From assembly GCA_028583405.1 (NCBI GenBank), contig CM053256.1, positions 21,687,534 through 21,751,533 on the forward strand: a stretch of DNA of 64,000 bases, given 5' to 3'. The notes under the pieces were generated by a model. That model had not been told where the DNA came from. It saw only the letters and a program-made list of their open reading frames with translations, and made no database searches. How positions within the stretch are numbered: position 1 is the first letter of the stretch; each line of letters starts with the position of its first letter. This document shows positions 51,736 to 64,000 of this stretch, one piece after another. Source of the stretch: Pogonophryne albipinna. Taxonomy: Eukaryota > Chordata > Actinopteri > Perciformes > Artedidraconidae. Both the position numbers and the translations under genes were made by a program.

Positions 51736-52566
51736 AAGACAAAGTGAGAGAACAACATGCAGTGCTAGGTGAGGGCTTGTGGGTGAAGCAGTAAAGAGAA
51801 AATAAAATTGAGTGAAGAGGGATCAGAAGTATAGAACAGAGCAGATAGAGACTGCGACATACTTCCTTTTTTGTTTGTTTGCGTGTGTAAACGCAGTTTT
51901 GATGAAATATTAATGGTGCTTTCCAAAATGCCTTGTAAAGGATCCTCTGTCTTTGACTTCTCCATCTGTAGCACCTCAGGTAGGTATTTAGTATGCCGTT
52001 CTTTCTGTCAGGAGGGAACCGGCAACCCTCCATGTGTCGAGCTGTCAGCACAAATCTGCCGCCACCCCGCCCCTTCCCCCACCCTGTGACACACCTTTAG
52101 TCCCGCAGTCTGGGGCTCTGCCGCCCCACCTACCTAATCGCCAGCCGAAACTTCTCCCTGCACTTTTCTTGTTGTACTTTAATGATGACAAGCACTCATC
52201 AAATAAAAGATAGAATACATGTGGTGTGTGAATGATTGATACTTTATGACATATTTCCTGATGTACGTCTTCTTTTCCTCTCACCAAATAAACTGAGACG
52301 TGCTTTCTTTTGAGATCGGGTTAGCTTGATGATATTGATTGCACTTCAGAGAGCGGCGTGATTGGCAGCTGCCAAGGATCTGAGGATCTTATCCCAGCCG
52401 TGCACCCACCCGAGCATCATCCCAGAGCCCCTACAGAGGAATCAGATACACCCACAAGCCCTCACCTCCCTTTGCCGCGGCTAATGCTGCCTGACTGAGG
52501 AACGGCAGATGATAGTGTCTGTATACAAACATGAGTCTTGCTTGTGGTTTAGCCAAAAAGGCCTCA
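51736..52566. promoter_or_regulatory. Non-coding stretch with candidate conserved block
   Basis: 52318-52480 (GGTTAGCTTGATGATATTGA, GAGCGGCGTGATTGGCAGCT, CATCATCCCAGAGCC) is repeat-free and looks constrained. 52045-52140 is C-rich. No gene. Confidence 0.25.
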
Positions 52567-53330
52567 TGCTGGGGGCGTGGGCGGATTATGAGACACCGGG
52601 CCCCTGGGCAAAGGCCCAAAGACCTCTTCCACATATGAGCAGGAAAAAAGGACCTAAAAAAGTGTTGAGCATTTTTATGTTGTTGTTTCGCAAATTTGTT
52701 GTTGTTTTGTGTTTTGGTCTTTTTGTAGTTATTTTGAGTCATTTTGTGAGTGCTTTGTGTACCTTGCAGTCCTTTTTGGCTCTTAAGTGGTAGTTTTTCC
52801 CCTTTATAATATTTGATTAAGTCTCTTTGTGTCTCTTTGCAGATAATTGTCATCTATGTATCTACTTTGGTCTCTTTGAAATCTTATTATATCTTGTTTT
52901 AGTCGTTTTATGTTTGTTGTGGTCATCTTGATTGTCTTGATTGTCTTTGTTTTTCTTTGTAATTATTTTGGTATTTTTTATTTACATTGTGGTTGATTTT
53001 AACTTCTTGGCAGTCGTGTTGTATCTCTTTTTTTAGTCACGTTGTAGTTGCTTTGTTGTCTCTTAGTAGTAATTTTGTGACACTAGTTATTTTGTATATC
53101 TCTTTCTAGTCATTGTATGTCTCTTTGGTTGGTTGCCCTTTTCCCCTAGTTCTTATAAGTATCTTTGTGGTCTTTTGGAATCCGTTTGGGTCTCTTTGTA
53201 GGGTTTCACTTTCTTTATGGATATTGTCAGTCCGTTCTTGGTTGGTACATGTCTCATTGAGTGACATTGTATAGGTAAAGGCCGGATGGTCCCCTGACAC
53301 TCATTTGCCCCTTGGCCAGTTGAGTAATTC
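52567..53330. repeat. T/G-rich degenerate tandem repeat within a transposon
   Basis: The opening GGGGGCGTGGGCGGATTATG then GGGCCCCTGGGCAAAGG is a known fish transposon start. It leads into about 550 bp of degenerate units on the theme GTCTCTTTGTAGTCATTTTG (for example at 52820, 53050, 53110, 53190), with strong T/G strand bias. The right side returns to GGTCCCCTGACACTCATTTG. The 140-codon minus frame here is an artefact of the strand bias. Confidence 0.65.
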
Positions 53331-55139
<1,809 letters not shown>

Positions 55140-55385
55140 ATATTTACTGATGGCCGCTGCAAAAAATAATAGCAGCTGCAAGAGCCTCTCATCATTCAAA
55201 GTATGTTCAGATTCCAGAGAGCTAAAGATCTGCCAATATTTCACACAGGCTTTTTTTCAATCGATACAAAAAGTATTCAAAAAGAGAAATATCCCAAAGA
55301 GAGTAATTAATTTCCTGGCACCTCAGATTTCATAGCTTGTGAAACAATGATAAAACAACACTCCACTACAGCGTAGATTTCAATG
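55140..55385. promoter_or_regulatory. Candidate conserved regulatory block
   Basis: AT-rich but complex: CAAAAAATAATAGCAGCTGC, CAATATTTCACACAG, TTTTCAATCGATACAAAAAG, GAGAGTAATTAATTTCCTGG (55299), AACAATGATAAAACAA (SOX-type word near 55344). No repeats. Good candidate for conserved non-coding DNA. Confidence 0.38.
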
Positions 55386-56566
55386 CTAATAGACAGATGC
55401 CAATCTAGCTCTCTTTTTTCTTCTTCTCCCCCCTCTGCTAGACATGTGTGCTAGTTGGCTGAGAGACATTAGCATTTGTTTTACCCCCCATCCCATGTGC
55501 TAGAGCCTCAGGCACCACAGTCAAAGAGACACCACCACCTCCCAAATATCTCATCTCATCTCTCAGTATGTGCGAGTGTGAATGCGAGACACAGTGTGCT
55601 CTCGCTCGCAGACACAAAAACACACACTGTGGCTATTGATATGATTTTATTAGATATTTCGCACAAGACAATTCTCTTTTTTTGCTTTGGCAATACTGTT
55701 CTAATGGATTACCATGCCAATAGGGATCTGGATTGTGAGTGTGTTGGAGTGCATGTCCACATTGTGGTGTGCATGTGCTAGTGCGCCCCCTAGCTCTCAG
55801 CTGAGGCCCTTACTCTCTTTTTCCCTTTTTTTCTCTTCTCTTCCTCCTGCTGTTCCTCTCTTGCCCTACATATCAGTCCCGGAGAGAATAGACCCGTCTA
55901 ACACCCGGCTTCACAGAGACGCTGTTTTGTCATGTTTTATATCATTCTACTAATGGTAAGAAAAGCAGGTCCTCTGACTAAAGACTGTAGCATCCCTAAA
56001 GATCTCTGGTAACAAATGCTCTGCAAAAGGAAAGAAAAAAAACGTGACGACTCGCCTTAACCGAGCTCTCTGTTCACACCAGCAAAAAGCTCTTGTGTTG
56101 TAAACAGTCTGAGAATGGCTGTGTTTTTTTATCCATATTTGTAATAAAGGAGACAGACGAGAGGGAAGAGATGGAAGGAAGAGGGAGAAAAACAGAGGGA
56201 TCCAACAGATGGTGGATTTGGCGAGGCCTCAGCCATGCAGTTTATGTAAAAGCCTGTCTGGAAAGAGCACAGACCCCCGAAGCAACTCTCACATATTGAG
56301 GAGTCGCAGTCCTGGCCTGGCTGCAAAGTGAGACGCCCCTAATGTCGGTCATTACTGCAAAACTACAATTGTTTTCTTTTTTTGTTGTTGTGACACGGTT
56401 ATTTCTTACAACCAAAAAGAAGTTCCCAAAATGTGTGCCTTCACATTTACACAGATAATACAAATGCAGTTTCATATAGAATTAGGAAATTAAAATGTCA
56501 AGTAGAGAATAAACACATGTATACATGAACACACACTTACACACATATTGCCTGCATTTCTGAGCC
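55386..56566. other. Non-coding stretch
   Basis: CT-rich patches at 55408-55436 and 55810-55865. The 101-codon frame at 55476 has no domain. No gene. Confidence 0.5.
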
Positions 56567-56880
56567 TAGGGCTGTCAATCAGAGACAATTGGTTAAAATG
56601 GTGGCCAAAATGGGCAGTTATTTATTTTCTCTATAAGTCTACTAAAAAGGTAAAAGAAAATATGTAAAGGAAAGGCAAATGTCAACAGACCATAGCACAA
56701 TGTGATTACATTCTCTTGTTTTGTTTGACCAAGAGTCAGATATCTCAAATATACTTACTTTACATCATAACAAAGATAAGCAGCATATTTTCTCATTTGA
56801 GATTTATATTTGTATTACTTTTGCCTAACAAATTATTGAAAAGCAAGTGTTTACAGATTATTATTTCTTTGGTAAATAAA
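56567..56880. mobile_element. Old hAT-type MITE fragment
   Basis: Starts TAGGGCTGTCAATCAGAG. Interior words TCTTGTTTTGTTTGACCAAG, ATAACAAAGATAAGCAGCAT and TTCTCATTTGAGA are characteristic of the widespread GGGCTGCAAC-ended vertebrate element also seen at 42784. The right end is eroded. Confidence 0.5.
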
Positions 56881-57095
56881 GTATTTTAACTTATTTTTCT
56901 TTAATTCAAATACTGTTGATTTTATATGATTTCTATTCAAATGATATTATAAGTTTTGGTGTTAAAAATGTACACACACACACATACAATCCCCCAAAAT
57001 GTTGTCACCATATTATTGTTTTATTCAGTCATTTATTTGAATGTTGGTGTTGTGTTGGTGTGAATGGCTGTGACAGAATGTTTGGCGCAGAGTGG

Positions 57096-57555
<460 letters not shown>

Positions 57556-57559
57556 TCTC

Positions 57560-57785
57560 TCATTTCACATGGGCTGCAGATGCCTTAATTGTGCTCGCTC
57601 TTCAAGGCAGCCTTTTCGCTTGCTCTTGATAAGTCTTTGATATTCCGTGCTTCACTAATTGTAGTCGCTGCAGTACATCTATCTTTTTTCAATTTCCTGA
57701 TAATTAGCCTCTAACTCTTTCATCTGTCTTTTCAAGTGCACTAAATCTCCTTCTCTAATGAAAGTTACACTGAACCCAACAAGGT
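57560..57785. promoter_or_regulatory. Candidate conserved regulatory block
   Basis: GATGCCTTAATTGTGCTCGC, TAAGTCTTTGATATTCCG (TCF/LEF-type CTTTGAT), CTTCACTAATTGTAGTC and CCTGATAATTAGCC (57696) in repeat-free sequence. The minus strand of the same DNA has a coil-like open frame ending at 57679, noted as a separate finding. Confidence 0.35.
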
Positions 57786-57789
57786 TGAC

Positions 57790-58210
57790 GGCTGGTAGAG
57801 GGGAAAAAAAGAAAAAAATCTGACGTTTCTTCCTCCCTCCCTCTCTTTCTCTCTTTCTATCTTGCCGTGGGCAGGCCCTGTCCGTGAGTCTCTGTAACGT
57901 GAAAATATTCAACCAAGAGAACACAGGAGCCGTTTAATAAGAACACGCTTGGAAATGACTCCGGTTTAATGGATGGGAGATGTGAGGTGAACGGAAGCAC
58001 TAACCTGCAGCGATCTCGCTAAAAAGATCCACTCAAAGCCAACGCTGCACTCCCAAAAGACCACCGTCCTATCCCGAGTAATGAGCTAGATTGGAATATT
58101 GCTGAGAAATTGGGATTGGGTGGGGGCTATGTTATGTATATGACAACATATTAGCACCTTATTTGACTGTGACAGCCGAGTTTGTACTCCGAAACCCACC
58201 CTTAACTTTG
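57790..58210. other. Non-coding stretch
   Basis: Poly-A/CT simple patches at 57800-57870, then balanced sequence. No gene. Confidence 0.5.
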
Positions 58211-58214
58211 ATTA

Positions 58215-58270
58215 ATAGATAGATAGATAGATGGATAGATACATAGATACATAGATAGATAGATGGATAG
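58215..58270. repeat. (GATA)n microsatellite
   Basis: About 14 ATAG tetramers with GATG and TACA variants. Confidence 0.92.
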
Positions 58271-58387
58271 AATGTTATAAAAAAGACCAATATAAATGTG
58301 ATACAACATACAGTATATAACATATATACATAAGATGTTATATGTTGACATAATGTATTCTTTGTGCATATTCCCCAAAACGGGGAT

Positions 58388-58590
58388 GGGCCGCCGTGTA
58401 ACTCAATCGGCAGCCCATGTACTGGGACGAGGTCCCCAAGCAGAGGACCCGGGTTTGAATCCAACCTGGGACCATTTGTTGCATGTCATCGCCTTTATCT
58501 CCCCCCTTCAAATCTCTCTCTACAATAAAGCCAGTGGTTGCAAAAAGGCAGGGGTTGCCCCCTTTAAATCTGTATCTACAAAAAAGCCCC
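58388..58590 (+). mobile_element. tRNA-derived SINE with doubled tail
   Basis: The head GGGCCGCCGTGTAACTCAAT carries a degenerate A box and GGGTTTGAATCC a good B box. The body CATTTGTTGCATGTCATCGC matches the SINE at 44968. The 3' segment CCCCCTTCAAATCTCTCTCT (58500) is repeated as CCCCCTTTAAATCTGTATCT (58558), each followed by ACAA(T/A)AAAGCC, i.e. a 58-bp tandem duplication of the tail. Confidence 0.72.
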
Positions 58591-59825
58591 CAAAACTATT
58601 TTAAAACACAGAGATAAAACGTGTAAAATAGGTAAAACAGGATAAAAGGTTTTTGAAGTACTAATAGTTGTATGCCTTTTGATTTCCATGGGGTGTTATT
58701 GGGAGATGCAAACACAGACCGTGTGAACGGAGAGGAAAGCAAAGGAGAGAGAGGAGAGGTAGAAAAAAAAACAGGCATCAAAATTGATTTTTCAATCATG
58801 CTTGCTGTTTCAAGAGGGCGTCACATGTTCTAATGACCTCATCCCTCTTGTAGTGATGTGAGTTATTTCGCACCGGGCCATTTTAAACTAAGAGGACTAA
58901 GGTGGTGTGGGTGGGTAGTGGGTGTGGAGGGAAAAAGAGGAGTGGGGGGGTTAGTACTGCCACTAAGTAGGGCTCAAAGCGGTGAGGGGTAGTAAAGAGG
59001 AGAGGTGGGGTGGGCTAAGGGAATGGTTAACAGGGTCATTTAGATTGGATGGGAGATCGATACTGAGAGGTAGAGAGGAGGTGCATCTCTGTCACCGTGA
59101 TGTGTGGCTGCTGTGTGATTGTTCTGCAGATTACGTACAAGGGAGGGGGGGGAGGAAAGGGGAAGTGCTGCCTGTGTATGTCGGTGTGTGCGTGCAAACA
59201 ATCATGTCATCATCCTCCAGTGATTTAAAACACATTTCTTTTTTTGTTTGATATTCTATCCCCACCGAGGAGGAAATGAAATGCAATGTGCGGTGAATGT
59301 TAAGCTTATCTTTAAAGATTATACATTTTTTTCTTCTTTGTTGAACGGTTAAAGGGGAGTCAGTGACACTGAGTTGATTACAAGTGACCAATCTATTCAT
59401 TTATCTAAAGATTTGAGGATAAATTAAATCATGCTTTTTGAATATATATAAATCATTAGACGTGTCTGGAGCAATTTTAGGACCCTCTGAACCTTGAATG
59501 GAATTGACAAACGAATCTGTACTCAAAGTAAAAGGACATAATAAAAGGAACTTTTAAGGTGTAAATATGTAAATGCTGTTAGGTAGGCCTGCATTCAAAT
59601 TCATACATAAGGAAGAATACAGCATCAACATAAAAAAAAAGTACTCATTATGGATAATGCCAACTTTGAAATAAAATGTATTTAATTATGTAATTATCTT
59701 TATAGATTACCATCTGATCATTTGAATGTTTCCATCTGTAGTGGAGCTTATCAATAACAATAACTTGTATTTTATTTGGTGATCGTTTTTAGCATTATCT
59801 GCACAGTAATTTGGGAGGTCCTATT
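58591..59825. other. Non-coding stretch
   Basis: G-rich at 58895-59000, with GGGTGGGTAGTGGGTGTGGAGG on the plus strand. AT-rich from 59290. No gene. Confidence 0.5.
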
Positions 59826-60118
59826 AAGCTTTTTGGAGTTTTCCCTTTCCAGTTTGTAAATGGTCTGCAAAGTCTAAATGTTCCCTCCAGAGGGAGTTTC
59901 TCTCCCACACACTGCCGGAAATGCCTCCATTGGACTCCTTTGTTTACTCCCCTAACATAATGAGATCACTATGTAACACTCACGCTTCTATTGGGTAGTG
60001 CTTCACATTTCGGACACTTTTCTCAGCGGTTGACCAATCACAACAGAGCAGACCAGCTAACCAATCAGAGCACTCACAGAAGAGGCACAAAATATAAATC
60101 TGAAAATGAGCATCTCCT
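59826..60118. repeat. TTAA-type fish repeat, right end clear
   Basis: Ends CTGAAAATGAGCATCTCCTT before TTAA at 60119-60122. The body has CCAATCACAACAGAGCAGAC and AGCTAACCAATCAGAGCACT, and CCAGTTTGTAAATGGTCTGC near the left, all words of an abundant teleost element. The left end is only approximate. Confidence 0.55.
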
Positions 60119-60122
60119 TTAA

Positions 60123-61596
60123 GTTTTTTTAATACATTGTATGGGAGCAAATCCATGGAGCAAATGCACAATACTTCCCATTGAAATGCAGTCGAAAAGA
60201 AGAGAAAATAACAAACAATGGAATTACTTTAGTAAAATGCAAGTACCCTAATTTTTTACTAAAGCATAGTAATTTAGTAGAGGTATGGAGAGAGTTATGT
60301 TTGGGAATTAAGGATTATTTGAATATAATGCTTTGCTTTAGTGTCAAACTTTGTGCGTTTGTGTGTCTCGTTACATGCAGCAGTTTGTGCTCCAGTGCTG
60401 CCTGCAGCATTTCCTGCAGCGGCCTTCAGGCAAACATGCAATGCCTCGAGGTAAAACTGTTCACACAACATCAGTGGAAGGGGGGGAAACATGAGAGGAT
60501 CATAGCGGAAAGAAGATTTATTCATAACGTACATTTTCATAATTTAGCATATTACCATAAACAAAAAATAGCTGCTGCAAATTCAGCCATGCTACAATAT
60601 AGTATGATAGTACAAGTTTGTCACTATTAGACTTTTTCTTTTTTGGAGGGATTCTTTATTTGCTTTAGATTTGATAACGTTTTGTATGGTGAACCTTGTA
60701 AAAGAAAATTATAATATGTATGTTTAAGTGTATTATTATAAATATATATATTAAAAAAAAAACAGTGTAGGACATGATAAGTATTCACATCTTCCTACTT
60801 CTTTTCAGACATCAAATATTTAATTATGCTGTTTGCTCTGGGTTTGTTGTTTATTATTGCTGGGCTTTGGTTTTTGTATTTTTATATGTTCGAGATAACA
60901 TCTAATCTAAAAGATAAATCTAATACCTTCAGTTGTACTGGTTAACAACCTTTTAAAATATATATAAATATTAAGTCGGGGCACTTTAATTCCCATTTAT
61001 ATAGTGCATATTTATTTTCCATTCATAAATCTACTTGAGTCTTTTATTGTTTATTGTCTATAGCCAGCAACAATTATGGATTAGCATATAGAAAGAAGGT
61101 CAGAACTCCAAATAAGCAGTGTGCAATCTTTGTAGAACTTCTAAGGCTAGTTTATTAATAATCAGGAACTTTAAGACAAAAGTCAAATTATGCAATACCT
61201 CACTTGTCCCTGGAGACACACTGTGTGTTCCTCTGGCTCCACAAAGGTTAAAGGTCATGGTCAGCAGCAGAGCGGCTTGTAGGGACTCAGTGTGTTGATC
61301 AAAGACTCCTCTGCAGGCAGGATGCATGCTGACACAGCTGCTTAGATCCAGTTAAGCTGCTCTTTCTGTAAACACATGGAAATAAGAAAAACACAACCCA
61401 CGTACTGACACTAATATTCCTGTATGTTTTCTGACTTGTTTTGGTGTGGCCTCTAATGTATTCTTACAGAAACACATTTCCGATATTCTAAGACTTATCT
61501 GTATTTGGGTGGAAAGAGGGGTTTCATAAACAGCTTTTACACAGGTTCGGGTTACTTCATTTGTACATGTATGTAAATTTGGTTCGCAATAAAACT
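60123..61596. other. AT-rich non-coding stretch
   Basis: A 149-codon plus frame (60181-60630) has no domain and no context. No gene or repeat end recognised. A 75-codon minus frame (61100-61327) is likewise unsupported. Confidence 0.45.
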
Positions 61597-61628
61597 ACTA
61601 AGTATCCATCTTAACATGGATACTTAGT
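61597..61628. repeat. 13-bp perfect hairpin
   Basis: Arms ACTAAGTATCCAT and ATGGATACTTAGT around a 6-base loop (CTTAAC). Confidence 0.9.
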
Positions 61629-61705
61629 GGGAGGCTGTGGCTCAGTGGAATTGTGCGCTGAATTTAGTGCGCTGAACTCTGAATCACGGGGTAGCAGGCT
61701 CCAAT
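61629..61705 (+). repeat. tRNA-like SINE head, degraded
   Basis: GGGAGGCTGTGGCTCAGTGG fits a tRNA-SINE A box. The B box is only weakly recognisable (GGTAGCAGGCTCC). No body follows. Confidence 0.35.
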
Positions 61706-61789
61706 AAACACTAGATACTTTCCATTTGAAAGATGGATAAATATGTGTACAACACAGGGAAACATTTACAACGTTATTATCTCCGCCAA

Positions 61790-62045
61790 AAGTAAGCGTG
61801 TGTATCTGTTGGTCGGCCTCCGTAGAAAAACGTGCATACTACTTCACAGTGTGTCTTCAGTTTGGTAACGATTGGGTCTCCTAAATGTATCAGCATTGGG
61901 TTGTACTTGGCTCCAATCTGTGTCATTGGTTGCAAAATAACTCAATAGCAACGGCCTATATGCCAAACTCGAGGCTTCTACAGTAGGTGACTTCATGGTG
62001 ACTACATCCAGTTTTCCAGCTAGTCAAATTTGTTTCTATGGGTAC
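61790..62045. repeat. Fragments of interspersed repeats
   Basis: TTATCTCCGCCAAAAGTAAG starts one degraded repeat. 61990-62010 (GGTGACTACATCCAGTTTT) is the inverted signature of the repeat at 40760. Confidence 0.4.
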
Positions 62046-62361
62046 CTTCCGTGCTAGCTTGCAGCACTTCATATAGCTGTTAAGTGATTATTTGTGTGTA
62101 AAAAGTCAGCAGTGAATATAATTTGAACTTTGAGCGCAGTAATCGACGTCAATTTTGAGCAGTGTGCGACGCCGAGGGTAGTGCTTCAGGTCGGGTGGCA
62201 TCGCTCTCTGATTATAGTACCCATCAGTTGCAGGCCAAATTTCGGACTGTGTCGTGGCTAAGAAAACTGACATCCAAAGAAAAGTTTGGTCTCAATCCAA
62301 CCAGAGCTATCTGCCAACTTATTTAATATATGTTATGACCAACTGAAGATCTGTACACTAA

Positions 62362-63153
62362 GGGTGCGTTCACACCTGCCTTGTATAGTCCGGTTGAATC
62401 GAACCCTGGTGCATGTCGCCGATTGGTGCGGTTCATTTGGGTCGGTGTGAACACAGTCCGAGACCTCTTAAGTGAACTAAACAACCGGACTCTGGTCCGC
62501 TAAAATAGGTGGTCTCGGAGCGCTTGCTTGCGAACTCTGGAGCGGTTCATTGCTGGTGTGAACGCAGTCCACACCAAAACATAGGAAGCGTAGTATTTAC
62601 GTGTCACAAGAACGCGGATGTCTTCAAAAATCTTTAGCGAAAGAGTCTTTCACGACATCCGCGGTCGTTTAGTTAAAGAGTGAAGCAGAATGAAGTGTTG
62701 AACAGTGTCGTGTAAAGTAAAAATTCTCCGTCAACTACATAAAAGTAAGAACACCTGTCGTCGGGGAAACGCCCCTCCTTACTGCAGAACGTCTCTCATT
62801 ATATGTGTTATAATGTTTTTTAACGGACGTTGTCTGATTATATAATCATATGCGCGGACCGCTAGTGTCTGTTGATCTCCAGATTAACAGCAGCATGAGA
62901 ATAACCTGCCGAAGGTGCCGATGCTCCATGGCGGAGGCTCCGGTAGAAATTGCCGGGATTTGCGTTTTTACCCCCTTAATGTCTGACCAATGGTTGACCA
63001 GCATTTCCGAGCACATGACTTGTGTTTAAAGTTTATAGTCAGTTTGAGTTTGGCCAGTGTGAACGCAAACCGAACCTTCTGAAAAATGAAACAATGTAAC
63101 AAACTGTGGTCTGGTGCGCACCAGAGAACAGACTATTAGGTGTGAATGCACCC
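62362..63153. mobile_element. PIF/Harbinger-like non-autonomous element
   Basis: The left end GGGTGCGTTCACACCT and the right end read inward GGGTGCATTCACACCT match at 15 of 16, with TAA at 62359-62361 and 63154-63156. The arms contain repeated GTGTGAAC and CGGAC/GGTCCG words. An internal inverted pair GCGGATGTC/GACATCCGC lies near 62612-62665. The 792-bp body has no transposase frame. Confidence 0.85.
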
Positions 63154-63156
63154 TAA

Positions 63157-63525
63157 GAGATGAATTAACTCCTGTTAGTTAAATCTCAATTTAATGAGAT
63201 TCAACCCTTATTTGTTTGGAAGGGTAGAGGAAGAAAAAGCTGGCGGATCTGCACTCTTATCGAGGGCTCTTTCCCGTTTTGTGTGTACAATTCCAATAAC
63301 TAGCTACATCTTTTTGGTTGCTCCGAGCTTAGCAAAATCTAGATTCCTGTGTGCTGGCAATACTGCAACAGGATCAAGTAAACTTTTGAAATGTCTTTTA
63401 CTGGATGTGAACGAGTATGTTTTCCAACAAGATCTATGTGGCTAAAGGCTATTCTTAGGCCTTGTTATTTTCTCTCAGCACTCTCATCCCTCTATCTATC
63501 TAGGATGTTAAAGGGAACTCATTTC
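63157..63525. other. Short non-coding stretch between two MITEs
   Basis: An 83-codon plus frame at 63194-63445 has no recognised domain. Nothing else seen. Confidence 0.45.
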
Positions 63526-63528
63526 TTA

Positions 63529-63840
63529 CGTAACATCCACAACGGTTCCGTTGCGTGCTTCAACGGAGACGCTTCCCATTCACTTTGAATGGGGTGACGT
63601 CACGCTTTGCCGAACTGCATTGTGGTTGCGTTGCTTCACTTTGCCTCCGTTGTTCGCGCTGAAAGTTGAGAAAAGTTCAACTTTTCAAGCGTCGACGAAT
63701 CATATGCCAGTACAAGCGCTAGCCAAACAAACCGTGTGCTTGTGTGTCCGGGGCGGGAGATTAATGTGATTGGTTGTTGGTCGCGTGACAGACATGCCCA
63801 CCGGCAAGCTTCAACGCGATGGAACCGTGTGGACGTAACG
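63529..63840. mobile_element. PIF/Harbinger-like MITE (copy 2)
   Basis: TTA at 63526-63528 and 63841-63843. Ends CGTAACATCCACA and, inward, CGTTACGTCCACA. The body is the same family and orientation as 45746-46072, including the CCATTCACTTTGAATGG hairpin and TTGAGAAAAGTTCAACTTTT. The ends differ from copy 1 (GGTTCC instead of GGCGGC-type sub-ends), so the two come from different subfamilies. Confidence 0.83.
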
Positions 63841-63843
63841 TTA

Positions 63844-64000
63844 CACTCGTTTTGAGGGCTGGGATATGACATATTTTGTGTTTCCTTTCCCTTCATTGTC
63901 CTCCTGCCTATGCTGGGATGTGGGAGGTGCATCATATATCACTGACTTGGGTGTCCGCCAGTGCCTTCCTTCCTCCAGGGGCTTCAAGGAAATGATGGAC
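63844..64000. other. Window end, no feature
   Basis: Ordinary sequence with no gene or repeat recognised. Confidence 0.5.

Noticed and set aside
60181..60630. 149-codon plus-strand frame
   Set aside because: Cys/Ser-rich chance frame in AT-rich DNA, no signal of a secreted or zinc-binding family on inspection.

Overview
This window looks like nuclear DNA from a teleost fish, probably a spiny-rayed (percomorph) species. The evidence is the repeat content. There are many very long CA/GT microsatellites, a dense set of short non-autonomous DNA transposons of hAT, PIF/Harbinger, TTAA-target and Tc1/mariner type, a 5'-truncated L2-type LINE, and tRNA-derived SINEs. The taxon is inferred from recognised repeat styles, not from a species-specific marker. 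I see no complete host protein-coding gene. Nearly all open frames are chance frames, microsatellite translations or transposon remnants. The window is best read as an intergenic or intronic gene desert, possibly holding cis-regulatory DNA of a developmental gene.

Layout. From 0.2 to 14 kb is a transposon-rich block with at least eight elements whose ends and target-site duplications can be read directly: hAT at 249-1336, 7239-7864, 8352-9767 and 10925-11638, a nested hAT pair at 12741-13797, a Harbinger-like element at 3273-4024, and two TTAA elements in opposite orientation at 7955-8239 and 10016-10500. Two of the hATs carry broken transposase zinc-finger exons. From 14 to 29 kb the sequence is mostly single-copy looking. 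It has one TTAA element (16270-16774), three weak exon or promoter candidates (17523, 18470-18574 and minus-strand 20041-20229), a 150-bp dispersed duplication, and several AT-rich blocks with homeodomain-type motifs. From 29 to 44 kb are a 1.15-kb inverted-terminal element, three long TG arrays, and the strongest enhancer-like block (39700-40200) between two of them. From 44 to 64 kb are SINEs, two copies of a Harbinger-like MITE (45746 and 63529), a palindromic mariner-type MITE (47733-48126), an L2 LINE with a 227-codon open frame (50875-51735), a T/G-rich degenerate repeat (52567-53330), more CA arrays, and a 0.8-kb Harbinger-like element (62362-63153).

No genes can be shown to work together here. 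The unusual content lies in transposon architecture: nested and mosaic hAT elements that share an internal module under different ends, one hAT that joins two unrelated zinc-finger remnants, and several near-palindromic elements. A previously undescribed functional system cannot be demonstrated from this sequence. The regulatory-block calls rest on motif content alone and need a cross-species alignment.
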